A stretch of DNA of 64,000 bases from Citrobacter braakii (GTDB lineage: Bacteria > Pseudomonadota > Gammaproteobacteria > Enterobacterales > Enterobacteriaceae), in contig NZ_NAEW01000005.1 in NCBI RefSeq assembly GCF_002075345.1, positions 310,001 through 374,000 on the forward strand, given 5' to 3'. The notes under the pieces were generated by a model, which worked only from the letters and a program-made list of their open reading frames with translations, was not told where the DNA came from and did not search any database. Position numbers and translations under genes: made by a program. Below, one piece after another: positions 29,161-43,384 of the stretch (position 1 is the stretch's first letter; each line of letters begins with the position of its first letter).

Positions 29161-29604
29161 TAGCACGACCAGCCCTTCTTCTGTTTTCAGCCAGCGCGGC
29201 GCTTTTAGCGTATCGGCGAAATAGCCCACCAGATCCTGCAGTAAGTCACCCGTCACTCGTTCCATCTCGTCAGACAGCGTTTTACTCATCAGCAGGTGCG
29301 TTAATAACTGACAGTAGCGCCCCATTTGGTCTGGTTCCGGCTCGAAAAGGGGAAAACGGGTCGGGAATGTTTCTACCGTCAGACTGGCCTGTAGATGCTG
29401 CGGTACAGGCTCTGTTAAAGTCGGTTGCAATAACGCGAGACAGGCCGACAGACGTGCACAAATCGCCAGTTTTTCAACCGGGTCATGGCATTCAACCAGC
29501 CCTTCGACAAAACGCTCGCAGTTATCCGCCAGTTCGGTGAAATCCGTGGCATGGCTAAAGGGCAGGGTAAATAAAGAGTGTGAAAAGAGAGGGGTAGTCG
29601 CCAT
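29158..29604 (-). CDS. Uncharacterised accessory protein (148 aa)
   Basis: I cannot assign a family. A GGAGG ribosome binding site seven bases before the ATG supports the start. The protein is soluble, mildly acidic and Leu-rich, with no signal peptide and mostly predicted helix. It has three cysteines (NCERF, VECHD, ICARL) in the first third and an aromatic/basic C-terminus (LKAPRWLKTEEGLVVL). E. coli has no gene here between gntU and yhgN. The upstream 400 bp is a strongly structured leader with complementary segments like P4/P1 immunity RNAs, so a phage-satellite origin is inferred with low certainty. Confidence 0.7.
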   Translation of the reverse strand: MATTPLFSHSLFTLPFSHATDFTELADNCERFVEGLVECHDPVEKLAICARLSACLALLQPTLTEPVPQHLQASLTVETFPTRFPLFEPEPDQMGRYCQLLTHLLMSKTLSDEMERVTGDLLQDLVGYFADTLKAPRWLKTEEGLVVL

Positions 29605-29632
29605 AGGGCAGCCTCCAATGAGTCAAATTTTA

Positions 29633-29995
29633 CCGCCACCTAAGGGACCAACCTTTTGGTGGCGGGCTGAACGGAGTTGGTCCTACCGGCCTCATTGGAT
29701 ACCGGCGCGTCTTACGACGCCACCGTCCAGCCCACCATTGAGGTGTAGCTGGTCGCACGACAAAAGTGAATTTTATCGCGAATGAGGTAATCAGGGGACC
29801 AATCCTGGCACCTGATTTTGCAGGTGCAGCGAGAAGATAATGCCAATCCGCGATGCTGACAAGAGGGCATTCCGGAAGGCACCTCGCAGAAATGAAAATA
29901 CGTTTTTTCAGCGAGTTAAAAGCGTAAGGAATACCTGAAATTACAGCGGTGCCGGAGAGCCTGGATTGTTAAGGGGGCTGCGTAGCCCCCTTAAC
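29633..29995. ncRNA. Structured leader, possibly C4/CI-type antisense RNA (candidate)
   Basis: Non-coding structure is dense here. CCGCCACC (29633-29640) pairs with GGTGGCGG (29658-29665), presenting GGGACCAACC in the loop. GTTGGTCC (29676-29683) is its perfect complement, and GGGGACCAAT (29794-29803) is a third related copy. Further stems are GCACCTG/CAGGTGC (29808-29814, 29821-29827), GCGAG/CTCGC (29829-29833, 29883-29887) enclosing AATGCC/GGCATT, and a perfect 12-bp hairpin at 29968-29995. The layout resembles phage P4 CI and P1 C4 RNAs. The strand is undecided, because the complementarities work both ways; the downstream gene favours minus. Confidence 0.45.
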
Positions 29996-30090
29996 ACGTT
30001 CACTGGTGACGAGATCTCAGAGAAGTAATGAGCATAACGTGAACGGAACTGTTCTCCGGGTAACATGCTATCTGAGCCAAAAAGGAGAGA

Positions 30091-30684
30091 TTACCCCTTC
30101 ATCCACATCCTTACGCCGTCGAGGAACATCTGGGTAGCCATCATCACCAGAATCAGCCCCATCAGGCGCTCCAGTGCGTTCACCCCTTTCTCGCCCAGCA
30201 GACGCAAAAACAGCGACGACTGCAGCAAAATCACAAAAGTACCACCCCAGGCGATCAGCAGAGCAATCACCAGATGCCCCATCTGGTTCGGATACTGATG
30301 TGATAACAGCATTAATGAAGCCAGGATTGTCGGACCGGCTACCAGCGGGATCGCCAGTGGCACGATAAACGGCTCTTCGCCTGCCGGAAGCCCGGTGCTA
30401 TTCCCGGTGGCGCTGGGGAAAATCATCTTAATGGCGATCAGGAACAAAATGATGCCCCCGGAGATCGAAACGGTTTCCGCGCGCAGGTTAAGAAATGCCA
30501 GTATTTTCTCGCCAGCAAACAGGAATATCAGCATCACCAACAGCGCAATAAACAGCTCGCGAATCATAATCGCGCGGCGGCGTTTTGGTTCGGTATGTTT
30601 CAATACGGACATGAAAATGGGCAGATTTCCGAGCGGGTCCATAATAAGGATCAATAAAACTGCCGCTGAAATAATTTCATTCAT
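30091..30684 (-). CDS. yhgN: YhgN, MarC-family inner-membrane protein
   Basis: The 197-residue protein has six predicted membrane helices and matches E. coli YhgN (MarC/UPF0056 family). Despite the family name, no transport function has been proven. Conserved segments LIMDPLGNLPIF (about residues 14-25) and AIPLVAGPT are visible. It is divergent from asd. The unrecognised structured region lies downstream. Confidence 0.92.
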   Translation of the reverse strand: MNEIISAAVLLILIMDPLGNLPIFMSVLKHTEPKRRRAIMIRELFIALLVMLIFLFAGEKILAFLNLRAETVSISGGIILFLIAIKMIFPSATGNSTGLPAGEEPFIVPLAIPLVAGPTILASLMLLSHQYPNQMGHLVIALLIAWGGTFVILLQSSLFLRLLGEKGVNALERLMGLILVMMATQMFLDGVRMWMKG

Positions 30685-30782
30685 AACTCAAATTCCCTTA
30701 CTATTACCACGGACTTTCTGCTTGCTTGCGCAGCGAGATAAGTCGCATTACTGATGGCTTCGCTATCATTGATTAATTTCAC

Positions 30783-30810
30783 TTGCGACTTTGGCTGCTT
30801 TTTGTATGGT
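30783..30810 (+). promoter_or_regulatory. Putative asd promoter
   Basis: TTGCGA (30783-30788) and TATGGT (30805-30810) with a 16-bp spacer lie about 65 bp ahead of asd. The assignment is by consensus only. Confidence 0.4.
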
Positions 30811-30875
30811 GAAGGATAGGCCAGTAGGATACTGGTTAGCATACACAGCACACATCTCTGCAGGAAAAAAATGCT

Positions 30876-31982
30876 ATGAAAAATGTTGGTTTTATCGGCT
30901 GGCGCGGTATGGTCGGCTCTGTTCTCATGCAACGCATGGTTGAGGAGCGTGACTTCGACGCCATTCGCCCTGTTTTCTTTTCTACTTCCCAGCTCGGGCA
31001 GGCGGCACCGACATTCGGTGGAACCGCGACCGGCACGCTTCAGGACGCTTTTGATCTGGATGCGCTGAAGGCGCTCGATATCATCGTGACCTGTCAGGGC
31101 GGCGATTATACCAACGAAATCTATCCAAAGCTTCGTGAAAGCGGTTGGCAGGGTTACTGGATTGACGCGGCCTCTTCGCTGCGTATGAAAGACGATGCCA
31201 TCATCATTCTCGATCCGGTTAACCAGGATGTCATCACTGACGGCCTGAACAAAGGTATTAAGACCTTTGTCGGCGGTAACTGTACCGTTAGCCTGATGCT
31301 GATGTCCCTCGGTGGCCTGTTTGCCAATGACCTGGTTGACTGGGTTTCCGTGGCGACCTATCAGGCGGCCTCCGGCGGCGGCGCGCGCCATATGCGCGAA
31401 CTGCTGTCCCAGATGGGTCATCTGTATGGCCATGTGGCCGATGAACTGGCAACCCCTTCCTCTGCTATTCTCGATATCGAACGTAAAGTGACGACCCTGT
31501 CCCGCAGCGGTGAACTGCCGGTTGACAACTTTGGCGTACCGTTGGCCGGTAGCCTGATTCCGTGGATCGACAAACAACTTGATAACGGTCAGAGCCGCGA
31601 AGAGTGGAAGGGACAGGCTGAAACCAACAAAATTCTTAACACCTCTTCCGTGATCCCGGTTGATGGTCTGTGCGTGCGCGTAGGTGCGCTGCGCTGCCAC
31701 AGCCAGGCGTTCACCATTAAACTGAAAAAAGATGTGTCTATTCCGACCGTGGAAGAACTGCTGGCAGCGCACAATCCGTGGGCCAAAGTCGTGCCAAACG
31801 ATCGGGATATCACCATGCGTGAGTTAACCCCTGCGGCCGTTACCGGCACGCTGACCACGCCAGTAGGCCGTCTGCGTAAGCTGAATATGGGACCGGAGTT
31901 CCTGTCAGCCTTTACCGTGGGCGACCAGTTGCTGTGGGGTGCTGCGGAGCCATTGCGCCGTATGCTGCGTCAGTTGGCGTAA
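30876..31982 (+). CDS. asd: Asd, aspartate-semialdehyde dehydrogenase
   Basis: The 368-residue enzyme (E. coli 367) reduces aspartyl phosphate to aspartate semialdehyde with NADPH. This is the branch point to lysine/diaminopimelate, threonine and methionine. The NADP loop GWRGMVGS begins at residue 8. The catalytic Cys136 lies in GGNCTVS, and the acid/base histidine region LRCHSQAF is present. It is monocistronic, divergent from yhgN and followed by a REP. Confidence 0.97.
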   Translation: MKNVGFIGWRGMVGSVLMQRMVEERDFDAIRPVFFSTSQLGQAAPTFGGTATGTLQDAFDLDALKALDIIVTCQGGDYTNEIYPKLRESGWQGYWIDAASSLRMKDDAIIILDPVNQDVITDGLNKGIKTFVGGNCTVSLMLMSLGGLFANDLVDWVSVATYQAASGGGARHMRELLSQMGHLYGHVADELATPSSAILDIERKVTTLSRSGELPVDNFGVPLAGSLIPWIDKQLDNGQSREEWKGQAETNKILNTSSVIPVDGLCVRVGALRCHSQAFTIKLKKDVSIPTVEELLAAHNPWAKVVPNDRDITMRELTPAAVTGTLTTPVGRLRKLNMGPEFLSAFTVGDQLLWGAAEPLRRMLRQLA

Positions 31983-31990
31983 TGTGGGAC

Positions 31991-32022
31991 GGCCTGATGA
32001 CGCCACGTTTATCAGGCCTACA
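31991..32022. repeat. REP-like palindrome after asd
   Basis: GGCCTGAT (31991-31998) and ATCAGGCC (32011-32018) form the stem. It is a likely 3' end barrier for asd. Confidence 0.7.
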
Positions 32023-32346
32023 AACGACGCGAACCACCTGGCCGGATCAGTCAATACGGCTTTCCGGCAGAGTGATTGCGTGTTTTAACAATGGGTGCTG
32101 AGTCACCCATTTTTTTGCGTAATACAGGAGTAAGCGCAGATGTTTCATTTTTTACCAGGAGTAAGATAAAGCATTGGCTATTCTTTAAGGGTGACTTAGT
32201 ACCGGAGGTATTAAGTTGTTGCCTGAAGGTGGGACGACGCAGAGAGGATGCACAATTGTGCTGCGCCGTTCAGGTCAAAAAAAGTGTCACTACCTGATGT
32301 CGAAGATCAGTTGGAAGGCGTGACACCATAAAACAGGATGACAACC
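32023..32346 (+). promoter_or_regulatory. Long glgB upstream region with hairpin and GGA repeats
   Basis: There is no gene here. A terminator-like hairpin ATGGGTG/CACCCAT with six T (32091-32116) comes first. A 10-bp direct repeat CAGGAGTAAG follows at 32125-32134 and 32156-32165, with further GGA motifs near 32204, 32232 and 32246. GGA-rich leaders are typical CsrA targets and glycogen genes are Csr-controlled in E. coli, but binding here is inference. Confidence 0.5.
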
Positions 32347-34530
32347 ATGTCCGTTCGTATCGATAGAGACGTGATTAATGCGCTAATTGCAGGCCATTTT
32401 GCGGATCCTTTTTCCGTACTCGGTATGCACCAAACTGACGCTGGACTTGAAGTCCGCGCCCTATTACCTGACGCCACCGAAGTGTGGGTGATCGAACCCA
32501 AAACCGGACGCAAAGTCGGCAAGCTGGACTGCCTCGACTCTCGCGGTTTTTTCTGTGCTGTACTTCCCCGCCGTAAAAATTTCTTTCGCTATCAGTTAGC
32601 TGTTGTCTGGCATGGACAGGAGAATCTGATTGATGACCCTTATCGTTTTGGCCCGCTGATCCAGGATATGGATGCCTGGCTGCTATCTGAAGGTACGCAC
32701 TTGCGACCTTACGAAACGCTGGGCGCGCATGCGGATACCATGGATGGCGTAACCGGTACGCGCTTCTCCGTCTGGGCGCCTAACGCTCAACGCGTGTCAG
32801 TGGTTGGGCAGTTCAACTACTGGGATGGCCGTCGCCACCCGATGCGCCTGCGTAAAGAAAGCGGTATCTGGGAGCTATTTATCCCCGGCGCGCAGCATGG
32901 TCAACTGTATAAATACGAGATGATCGATGCGAACGGTAAGCTGCGAATCAAAGCGGACCCTTACGCCTTCGAAGCGCAAATGCGCCCGGAAACCGCGTCG
33001 CTTATCTGCGGTCTGCCGGAAAAAGTGGTGCAAAGCGAGGAGCGAAAAAAAGCCAACCAGTTTGATGCGCCGATCTCTATCTATGAAGTGCACCTGGGCT
33101 CATGGCGTCGTCATACCGATAACAACTTCTGGCTGAGCTACCGCGAACTGGCGGATCAGCTGGTGCCTTACGTCAAGTGGATGGGCTTTACCCATCTCGA
33201 ACTGTTGCCGATTAATGAGCATCCGTTCGACGGTAGCTGGGGCTACCAACCTACCGGTATGTATGCGCCGACCCGTCGTTTCGGGACGCGTGATGATTTC
33301 CGCTATTTTGTGAATGCCGCGCATCAGGCCGGACTGAACGTCATTCTCGACTGGGTGCCGGGCCATTTCCCGTCGGACGACTTTGGTCTGGCAGAGTTTG
33401 ATGGCACCAATCTGTATGAGCATAGCGACCCGCGCGAAGGGTATCACCAGGACTGGAACACGCTGATCTACAACTACGGTCGCCGTGAAGTCAGTAACTA
33501 TCTGGTGGGCAATGCCCTGTACTGGATTGAACGTTTTGGTATCGATGCGCTGCGCGTAGATGCCGTGGCGTCGATGATTTATCGCGACTACAGCCGTAAA
33601 GAAGGGGAGTGGGTCCCGAACGAATTTGGCGGTCGTGAAAACCTCGAAGCCATTGAGTTTTTACGCAATACCAACCGTATTCTTGGCGAGCAGGTGCCGG
33701 GGGCCGTGAGCATGGCGGAAGAGTCCACCGACTTTGCCGGCGTTTCAAGGCCACAGGATATGGGCGGTTTAGGGTTCTGGTATAAGTGGAACCTCGGCTG
33801 GATGCACGACACGCTGGACTACATGAAGTTGGATCCGGTTCATCGTCAGTTCCATCACGATAAGCTGACCTTCGGCATGCTGTACAACTACACCGAAAAC
33901 TTTGTCCTGCCGCTGTCGCACGATGAAGTGGTACACGGTAAAAAATCAATTCTCGATCGCATGCCGGGAGACGCATGGCAGAAGTTTGCCAACCTGCGCG
34001 CCTACTACGGCTGGATGTGGGCCTTCCCGGGCAAGAAACTGCTGTTTATGGGCAACGAGTTTGCTCAGGGGCGTGAGTGGAACCATGACGCCAGCCTCGA
34101 CTGGCATCTGCTGGAAGGCGGCGATAACTGGCACCACGGCGTACAGCGTTTGGTGCGCGATCTGAACCTTACTTATCGTCATCACAAAGCGCTGCACGAG
34201 CTTGATTTTGACGCCTATGGCTTCGAGTGGCTGGTGGTGGATGACAAAGAACGTTCGGTGCTGGCTTTCGTTCGTCGTGACAAAGTCGGTAATGAAATCA
34301 TCGTTATCAGCAACTTTACGCCAGTACCTCGCCACGGCTATCGCTTCGGTATCAATCAGCCGGGCAAATGGCGCGAAATCCTCAATACCGACTCGATGCA
34401 TTATCACGGTAGCAATACCGGTAACGGCGGCGCGGTACACAGCGATGAAATCGCCAGTCATGGTCGTCAGCACTCACTGAGTCTGACGTTGCCACCGCTG
34501 GCAACGATCTGGCTGGTGCGGGAGGGATAA
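32347..34530 (+). CDS. glgB: GlgB, 1,4-alpha-glucan branching enzyme
   Basis: The 727-residue enzyme makes alpha-1,6 branches in glycogen. The start at 32347 ([13 protein letters not shown]) has AGGA upstream; an ATG nine bases earlier overlaps that site. It has an N-terminal carbohydrate-binding/E-set region (about 1-225) and a GH13 barrel. The nucleophile region is [11 protein letters not shown], the acid/base MAEESTDF and the third carboxylate [13 protein letters not shown]-terminal beta domain completes the protein. It is first of glgBXCAP, and its stop shares a base with the glgX start. Confidence 0.96.
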   Translation: MSVRIDRDVINALIAGHFADPFSVLGMHQTDAGLEVRALLPDATEVWVIEPKTGRKVGKLDCLDSRGFFCAVLPRRKNFFRYQLAVVWHGQENLIDDPYRFGPLIQDMDAWLLSEGTHLRPYETLGAHADTMDGVTGTRFSVWAPNAQRVSVVGQFNYWDGRRHPMRLRKESGIWELFIPGAQHGQLYKYEMIDANGKLRIKADPYAFEAQMRPETASLICGLPEKVVQSEERKKANQFDAPISIYEVHLGSWRRHTDNNFWLSYRELADQLVPYVKWMGFTHLELLPINEHPFDGSWGYQPTGMYAPTRRFGTRDDFRYFVNAAHQAGLNVILDWVPGHFPSDDFGLAEFDGTNLYEHSDPREGYHQDWNTLIYNYGRREVSNYLVGNALYWIERFGIDALRVDAVASMIYRDYSRKEGEWVPNEFGGRENLEAIEFLRNTNRILGEQVPGAVSMAEESTDFAGVSRPQDMGGLGFWYKWNLGWMHDTLDYMKLDPVHRQFHHDKLTFGMLYNYTENFVLPLSHDEVVHGKKSILDRMPGDAWQKFANLRAYYGWMWAFPGKKLLFMGNEFAQGREWNHDASLDWHLLEGGDNWHHGVQRLVRDLNLTYRHHKALHELDFDAYGFEWLVVDDKERSVLAFVRRDKVGNEIIVISNFTPVPRHGYRFGINQPGKWREILNTDSMHYHGSNTGNGGAVHSDEIASHGRQHSLSLTLPPLATIWLVREG

Positions 34531-36506
34531 TGACGCAACTGGCAACCGGCAACGCCACCCCCCATGGTGCAACGTATGACGGCCATGGCGTCAATTTCAC
34601 CCTCTTTTCGGCCCACGCTGAACGCGTTGAATTATGCGTATTCGATGAGCAAGGCTGCGAACTCCGCTACGACCTGCCGGGGCGTAGCGGCGATGTCTGG
34701 CACGGCTATCTGGCCAACGCCCGTCCCGGTCTACGCTATGGCTATCGCGTCCATGGCCCATGGCAAACGCAGCAGGGCCACCGGTTTAATCCGGCGAAAC
34801 TGCTGCTTGACCCTTGCGCGCGTCGGGTGGATGGCGAGTTAAAAGATAACCCACTGCTGCACGGTGGGCTGAATGAACCGGATCATCATGATAATGCCGC
34901 CATCGCGCTGAAGGGCGTGGTGGTGTCCGACCATTATGACTGGGAGGATGATGCCCCGCCGCGCACGCCGTGGGGCAATACCGTAATTTACGAAGCGCAT
35001 GTCAAAGGGCTGACGTATTTGCATCCTGACCTGCCGGAAGAGATTCGCGGGACTTACAAAGCGCTGGGTCATCCGGTGATGCTCGACTATTTCAAGCGCC
35101 TCGGCATTACCGCGCTGGAGCTGTTACCGGTGGCGCATTTCGCCAGCGAACCGCGGCTTCAGCGGCTGGGCCTGTCAAACTACTGGGGCTACAACCCGGT
35201 GGCGATGTACGCGCTGCATCCGGCCTATGCCAGCTCGCCGGAGAGTGCGCTTGATGAGTTTCGCGACGCGGTAAAAGCGCTGCACAAAGCGGGTATTGAG
35301 GTCATTCTCGACATCGTTTTAAACCACAGCGCCGAGCTGGATCTCGAAGGACCTGTCTTCTCGCTGCGCGGAATTGATAACCGTAGCTATTATTGGATCA
35401 GAGATGATGGCGATTACTACAACTGGACCGGTTGTGGGAACACCATCAATCTGAGCCATCCTGGCGTTGTGGAATACGCATGCGAGTGCCTGCGCTACTG
35501 GGTTGAAACCTGCCATGTGGATGGTTTTCGTTTTGATTTGGCTTCCGTCATGGGGCGTACGCCTGAGTTTCGTCAGGATGCTCCGCTGTTTACCGCGATC
35601 CAAAACTGTCCGCTGCTCTCACGCGCCAAGCTGATTGCGGAACCGTGGGATATTGGTGAAGGCGGGTATCAGGTGGGGAATTTCCCCCCGCCGTTTGCCG
35701 AGTGGAATGACCATTTCCGCGATGCGACGCGACGTTTTTGGCTCCAGCGTAATCTTTCGTTGGGCGAGTTTGCCGGACGTTTTGCCGCATCCAGCGACGT
35801 GTTTAAACGCCCGGGCCGCAATCCCAGCGCCACGGTCAATCTGGTGACCGCGCATGACGGTTTTACGCTACGCGACTGCGTTTGCTTCACAAATAAGCAC
35901 AATGAAGCGAATGGTGAGGAAAATCGCGACGGCACTAGCAATAACTACAGTGACAATCATGGTAAAGAAGGATTAGGCGGCTCGCTGGACCTGATTGAGC
36001 GGCGGCGCGACAGCATTCATGCGCTGTTAACCACGCTGTTGCTCTCCCAGGGGACGCCGATGCTGCTGGCGGGTGATGAGCATGGTCATAGCCAGCACGG
36101 TAATAATAACGCTTACTGCCAGGATAACGCCTTAACCTGGCTGGACTGGCAGCAGGCAAACAGTGGGCTAACCACATTTACCGCCGCGTTGATTCATCTG
36201 CGCCGGCAAATACCTGCATTAACAGGCGATTGCTGGTGGGAAGAGGGCGATGGCAATGTTCGTTGGCTGAATAAGTACGCACAACCCTTAAGTGCGGATG
36301 AGTGGCATAACGGCCCGAGGCAGATGCAAATCCTGCTTTCAGATCGTTTCCTGATTGCAATAAACGCCACGCTTGAGGTGACAGATATCGTTTTACCTGA
36401 AGGGGAATGGCACGCCATTCCCCCATTTGCCGGAGAGGATAATCCGGTGCTTACGGCGGTCTGGCAGGGACCTGCGCACGGACTGTGTGTGTTCCAGAGA
36501 AGATAA
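34530..36506 (+). CDS. glgX: GlgX, glycogen debranching enzyme
   Basis: The 658-residue GH13 isoamylase-type enzyme (E. coli 657) removes short limit-dextrin branches left by GlgP. It has an N-terminal CBM48-like domain (about 15-110). Catalytic segments are [21 protein letters not shown] and [11 protein letters not shown]. One-base overlap with glgB (TAATG) indicates coupling. It ends 13 nt before glgC. Confidence 0.96.
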   Translation: MTQLATGNATPHGATYDGHGVNFTLFSAHAERVELCVFDEQGCELRYDLPGRSGDVWHGYLANARPGLRYGYRVHGPWQTQQGHRFNPAKLLLDPCARRVDGELKDNPLLHGGLNEPDHHDNAAIALKGVVVSDHYDWEDDAPPRTPWGNTVIYEAHVKGLTYLHPDLPEEIRGTYKALGHPVMLDYFKRLGITALELLPVAHFASEPRLQRLGLSNYWGYNPVAMYALHPAYASSPESALDEFRDAVKALHKAGIEVILDIVLNHSAELDLEGPVFSLRGIDNRSYYWIRDDGDYYNWTGCGNTINLSHPGVVEYACECLRYWVETCHVDGFRFDLASVMGRTPEFRQDAPLFTAIQNCPLLSRAKLIAEPWDIGEGGYQVGNFPPPFAEWNDHFRDATRRFWLQRNLSLGEFAGRFAASSDVFKRPGRNPSATVNLVTAHDGFTLRDCVCFTNKHNEANGEENRDGTSNNYSDNHGKEGLGGSLDLIERRRDSIHALLTTLLLSQGTPMLLAGDEHGHSQHGNNNAYCQDNALTWLDWQQANSGLTTFTAALIHLRRQIPALTGDCWWEEGDGNVRWLNKYAQPLSADEWHNGPRQMQILLSDRFLIAINATLEVTDIVLPEGEWHAIPPFAGEDNPVLTAVWQGPAHGLCVFQRR

Positions 36507-36519
36507 AAAGGAGTTAGTC

Positions 36520-37814
36520 ATGGTAAGTTTAGAGAAGAACGATCGTGTAATGTTGGCGCGCCAGCTGCCATTAAAATCTGTTGCCCTGATCCTGGCCGGT
36601 GGCCGCGGTACTCGCCTGAAAGATTTAACCAATAAGCGTGCCAAGCCTGCCGTGCACTTTGGCGGTAAGTTCCGCATTATCGATTTTGCCTTATCCAACT
36701 GTCTTAATTCCGGGATCCGCCGTATCGGCGTGATCACTCAGTACCAGTCACACACGCTGGTGCAGCATATTCAGCGCGGCTGGTCGTTCTTTAGTGAAGA
36801 GATGAACGAGTTCGTCGATCTGCTGCCTGCCCAGCAGAGGATGCAGGGTGAAAACTGGTATCGCGGTACGGCGGATGCGGTGACCCAAAACCTGGACATC
36901 ATTCGACGCTATAAAGCGGAATATGTGGTGATCCTCGCGGGCGATCATATTTATAAGCAGGACTACTCACGCATGCTGATCGACCACGTTGAGAAAGGCG
37001 CGCGTTGCACGGTGGCCTGTATGCCAGTGCCTATTGAAGAGGCCAGCGCGTTTGGCGTAATGGACGTGGACGACACCGATAAAATTATCGAATTCGTTGA
37101 AAAACCTGCCAACCCGCCAGCGATGCCTAATGATCCGACTAAATCGCTTGCCAGTATGGGGATCTACATCTTCGACGCCGATTATCTGTATGAACTGCTG
37201 GCGGAAGATGACCTCGATGAAAAATCCAGTCACGATTTTGGCAAAGACATCATCCCGAAAATCACCGAAGCTGGCATGGCATATGCTCATCCATTCCCAT
37301 TGTCCTGCGTACAGTCTGACCCGGAATCCGAGCCGTACTGGCGCGATGTGGGAACGCTGGAAGCCTACTGGAAAGCAAACCTCGATCTGGCTTCGGTGAC
37401 GCCTGAACTGGATATGTACGACCAGGACTGGCCAATCCGTACACATATGGAATCACTGCCGCCGGCGAAATTTGTTCAGGACCGTTCCGGTAGCCATGGA
37501 ATGACGCTGAACTCGCTGGTTTCCGGCGGCTGTATTATTTCTGGTTCGGTAGTAGTGCAGTCCGTTCTGTTCCCGCGAGTGCGGGTGAATTCATTCTGTA
37601 ACATTGATTCGGCAGTGTTGTTACCTGAAGTGTGGGTGGGACGTTCGTGCCGCTTACGTCGTTGCATTATCGACCGCGCCTGCGTTATTCCTGAAGGCAT
37701 GGTGATTGGTGAAAACGCGGAAGAAGATGCTCGTCGTTTCTACCGTTCAGAGGAAGGTATTGTACTGGTCACGCGTGAAATGCTGCGCAAACTGCAGATC
37801 AAACAGGAGCGATA

Positions 37815-37815
<1 letters not shown>
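36520..37815 (+). CDS. glgC: GlgC, glucose-1-phosphate adenylyltransferase
   Basis: The 431-residue enzyme makes ADP-glucose, the committed and allosterically controlled step of glycogen synthesis. The start at 36520 (MVSLEKN) has an ideal AAAGGAG; longer frames run through the end of glgX. The nucleotidyl-transferase signature [21 protein letters not shown] (about residues 26-46) includes the fructose-1,6-bisphosphate-site Lys region. The C-terminal left-handed beta helix covers about 300-431. The GGAG next to the start is where CsrA binds in E. coli. It shares one base with glgA. Confidence 0.97.
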
Positions 37816-41715
<3,900 letters not shown>

Positions 41716-41731
41716 CAAGGGCAGGACGATC

Positions 41732-41807
41732 TGTAGGCCGGATGGATAAGGCGTTAGCCGCCATCCGGCAAAAGGCCCGGTAGCGCTGACGCTTACCGGG
41801 CCTACAG
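41732..41807. repeat. BIME between convergent glgP and glpD
   Basis: Two REP units (GTAGGCCGGATGGATAAGGC...GCCATCCGGC and GCCCGGTAGCGC...TACCGGGCCTAC) fill the gap between two gene ends and probably act as a bidirectional terminator. Confidence 0.85.
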
Positions 41808-41823
41808 TTTTATATCGAGTGTC

Positions 41824-43332
41824 TTAAGACGCCAGCGACAGCTGCTGTTTCTCAATGTACTCCGCCAGCCACTGGGTCATGCGCGACTGCTGTTCAGCGT
41901 TCAGCCACATACCTTCTTTCGTGCGACGCCACAGCGCATCTTCCGCACGGCGCACCCATTCGTGATCGACCAGATATTTCAGCTCGGCCTCATAGAACTC
42001 ATGGCCGAAGTCTTCACCTAACTCGGCAAGCGAGGTGGCTTTCCCGATAATCCATTCGGTGTTACTGCCGTAGGTGCGCGAATAATGGCGCGCCAGCGAC
42101 TCGGTCAGGAACGGGTAGCGACGGCGCAGTTTGGCCGCGTAATCTTCACGATCGCCGCCGATGTCACCGCCTGGCAGAATGCACTCTTTTGTCCACGCCG
42201 GACCGATTCCCTGATAGTACGACGCCAGTTTTTCCATCGCGTGTTCGGCCAGCTTACGATAGGTCGTTAGCTTACCACCAAAGACCGACAGCAGCGGCGC
42301 TTTGCCGTTTTCGTCGTGGATATCCAGCGTGTAATCACGGGTGATAGCCTGCGGCGAGTCGGACTCGTCATCGCACAGCGGACGTACGCCCGAGTAGGTC
42401 CAGACGATATCGTCACGGCCCAGTTGTTTCTTAAAGTGCGCGTTGTAGACCTTCAGCAGGTAATTGATTTCACTCTCATCAATTTTTACCGCTTTCGGAT
42501 CGCCTTTGTATTCGACGTCAGTCGTCCCGATGATCGAGAATTCGTCCATCCATGGGATGACAAACACAATACGTTTATCTTCGTTTTGCAGTATATAAGC
42601 TTGCTTCTGGGTATGGACGCGCGGCACTACGATGTGACTGCCTTTAATCAGACGAATACCGTACGGCGATGGCAGATGCATGCCGTCGTCGAAGAACTCT
42701 TTCACCCATGGGCCGGTGGCATTGACCAGACCACGCGCCTGCCAGGTGTGCTTTTTACCGGTATCGATATCTTCAGCTTCAACAATCCACAAACCGTTTT
42801 CACGGCGAGCGGAGGTAGCGCGAGTGCGGGTTAACACCTCTCCGCCTTTGCGTACGACCATTTGGGCGTTTGCCAAAACCAGCCGCGCATCGTCTACCCA
42901 GCAGTCAGAATATTCGAAACCGCGCACAATCTCAGGTTTCATTACGGAATCTGCGCCAAAACGCAAGCCGGTCGAACTCGGCAAACTGGTGCGTTTGCCC
43001 AGATGATCGTACATAAACAGACCAATACGGATCATCCACGCTGGACGCAGGTGCGGGCGATGGGGCAGACGAAAGCGCATCGGGAAGGCGATATGCGGTG
43101 CCATTTTCAACAACACCTCACGTTCGGCCAGCGCTTCGCTCACCAGGCGAAATTCGTAGTGTTCCAGGTAGCGCAGGCCACCGTGGATGAGTTTGGAGCT
43201 AGCGGAGGAGGTGGCGCAGGCTAAATCCTGCGCTTCCAGCATCAGCACGGATAAACCGCGTCCAGCGGCATCTGCCGCGATACCGGCACCGTTGATGCCT
43301 CCACCTATCACAATCAGATCTTTGGTTTCCAT
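41824..43332 (-). CDS. glpD: GlpD, aerobic glycerol-3-phosphate dehydrogenase
   Basis: The 502-residue FAD enzyme (E. coli 501) is peripheral to the inner membrane. It oxidises glycerol-3-phosphate to dihydroxyacetone phosphate and feeds electrons to ubiquinone. The start at 43332 (METKDLIVIGGG) is preceded by GAGAGG. The dinucleotide motif GGGINGAGIAADAAGRG (10-26) and the substrate segment SVFGGKLTTYRKLAEHA are present. A GlpR operator lies 33 bp upstream. Confidence 0.97.
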   Translation of the reverse strand: METKDLIVIGGGINGAGIAADAAGRGLSVLMLEAQDLACATSSASSKLIHGGLRYLEHYEFRLVSEALAEREVLLKMAPHIAFPMRFRLPHRPHLRPAWMIRIGLFMYDHLGKRTSLPSSTGLRFGADSVMKPEIVRGFEYSDCWVDDARLVLANAQMVVRKGGEVLTRTRATSARRENGLWIVEAEDIDTGKKHTWQARGLVNATGPWVKEFFDDGMHLPSPYGIRLIKGSHIVVPRVHTQKQAYILQNEDKRIVFVIPWMDEFSIIGTTDVEYKGDPKAVKIDESEINYLLKVYNAHFKKQLGRDDIVWTYSGVRPLCDDESDSPQAITRDYTLDIHDENGKAPLLSVFGGKLTTYRKLAEHAMEKLASYYQGIGPAWTKECILPGGDIGGDREDYAAKLRRRYPFLTESLARHYSRTYGSNTEWIIGKATSLAELGEDFGHEFYEAELKYLVDHEWVRRAEDALWRRTKEGMWLNAEQQSRMTQWLAEYIEKQQLSLAS

Positions 43333-43364
43333 GCTGGCCTCTCGCACTTTCGTTATGGCTCATT

Positions 43365-43384
43365 AATGTTCGTTATCGAGCATA
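43365..43384 (-). promoter_or_regulatory. GlpR operator of glpD
   Basis: AATGTTCGTTATCGAGCATA closely matches the GlpR consensus palindrome. A weaker half-copy (TTTCGTTATGGCTCATT, 43348-43364) adjoins it, giving the tandem arrangement known in E. coli. Confidence 0.85.

Noticed and set aside
29618-29785. A plus-strand 55-residue frame rich in Trp, Arg and Pro (MSQILPPPKGPTFWWRAERS...) inside the structured region
   Set aside because: It has no ribosome binding site, its composition is unusual, and it coincides exactly with the hairpins. Its apparent coding probably reflects conserved RNA structure.
30681-31772. A 363-codon minus-strand frame opposite asd
   Set aside because: It is antisense to the highly conserved asd coding sequence, and its composition (Gln, His and Arg rich) is typical of a shadow frame.
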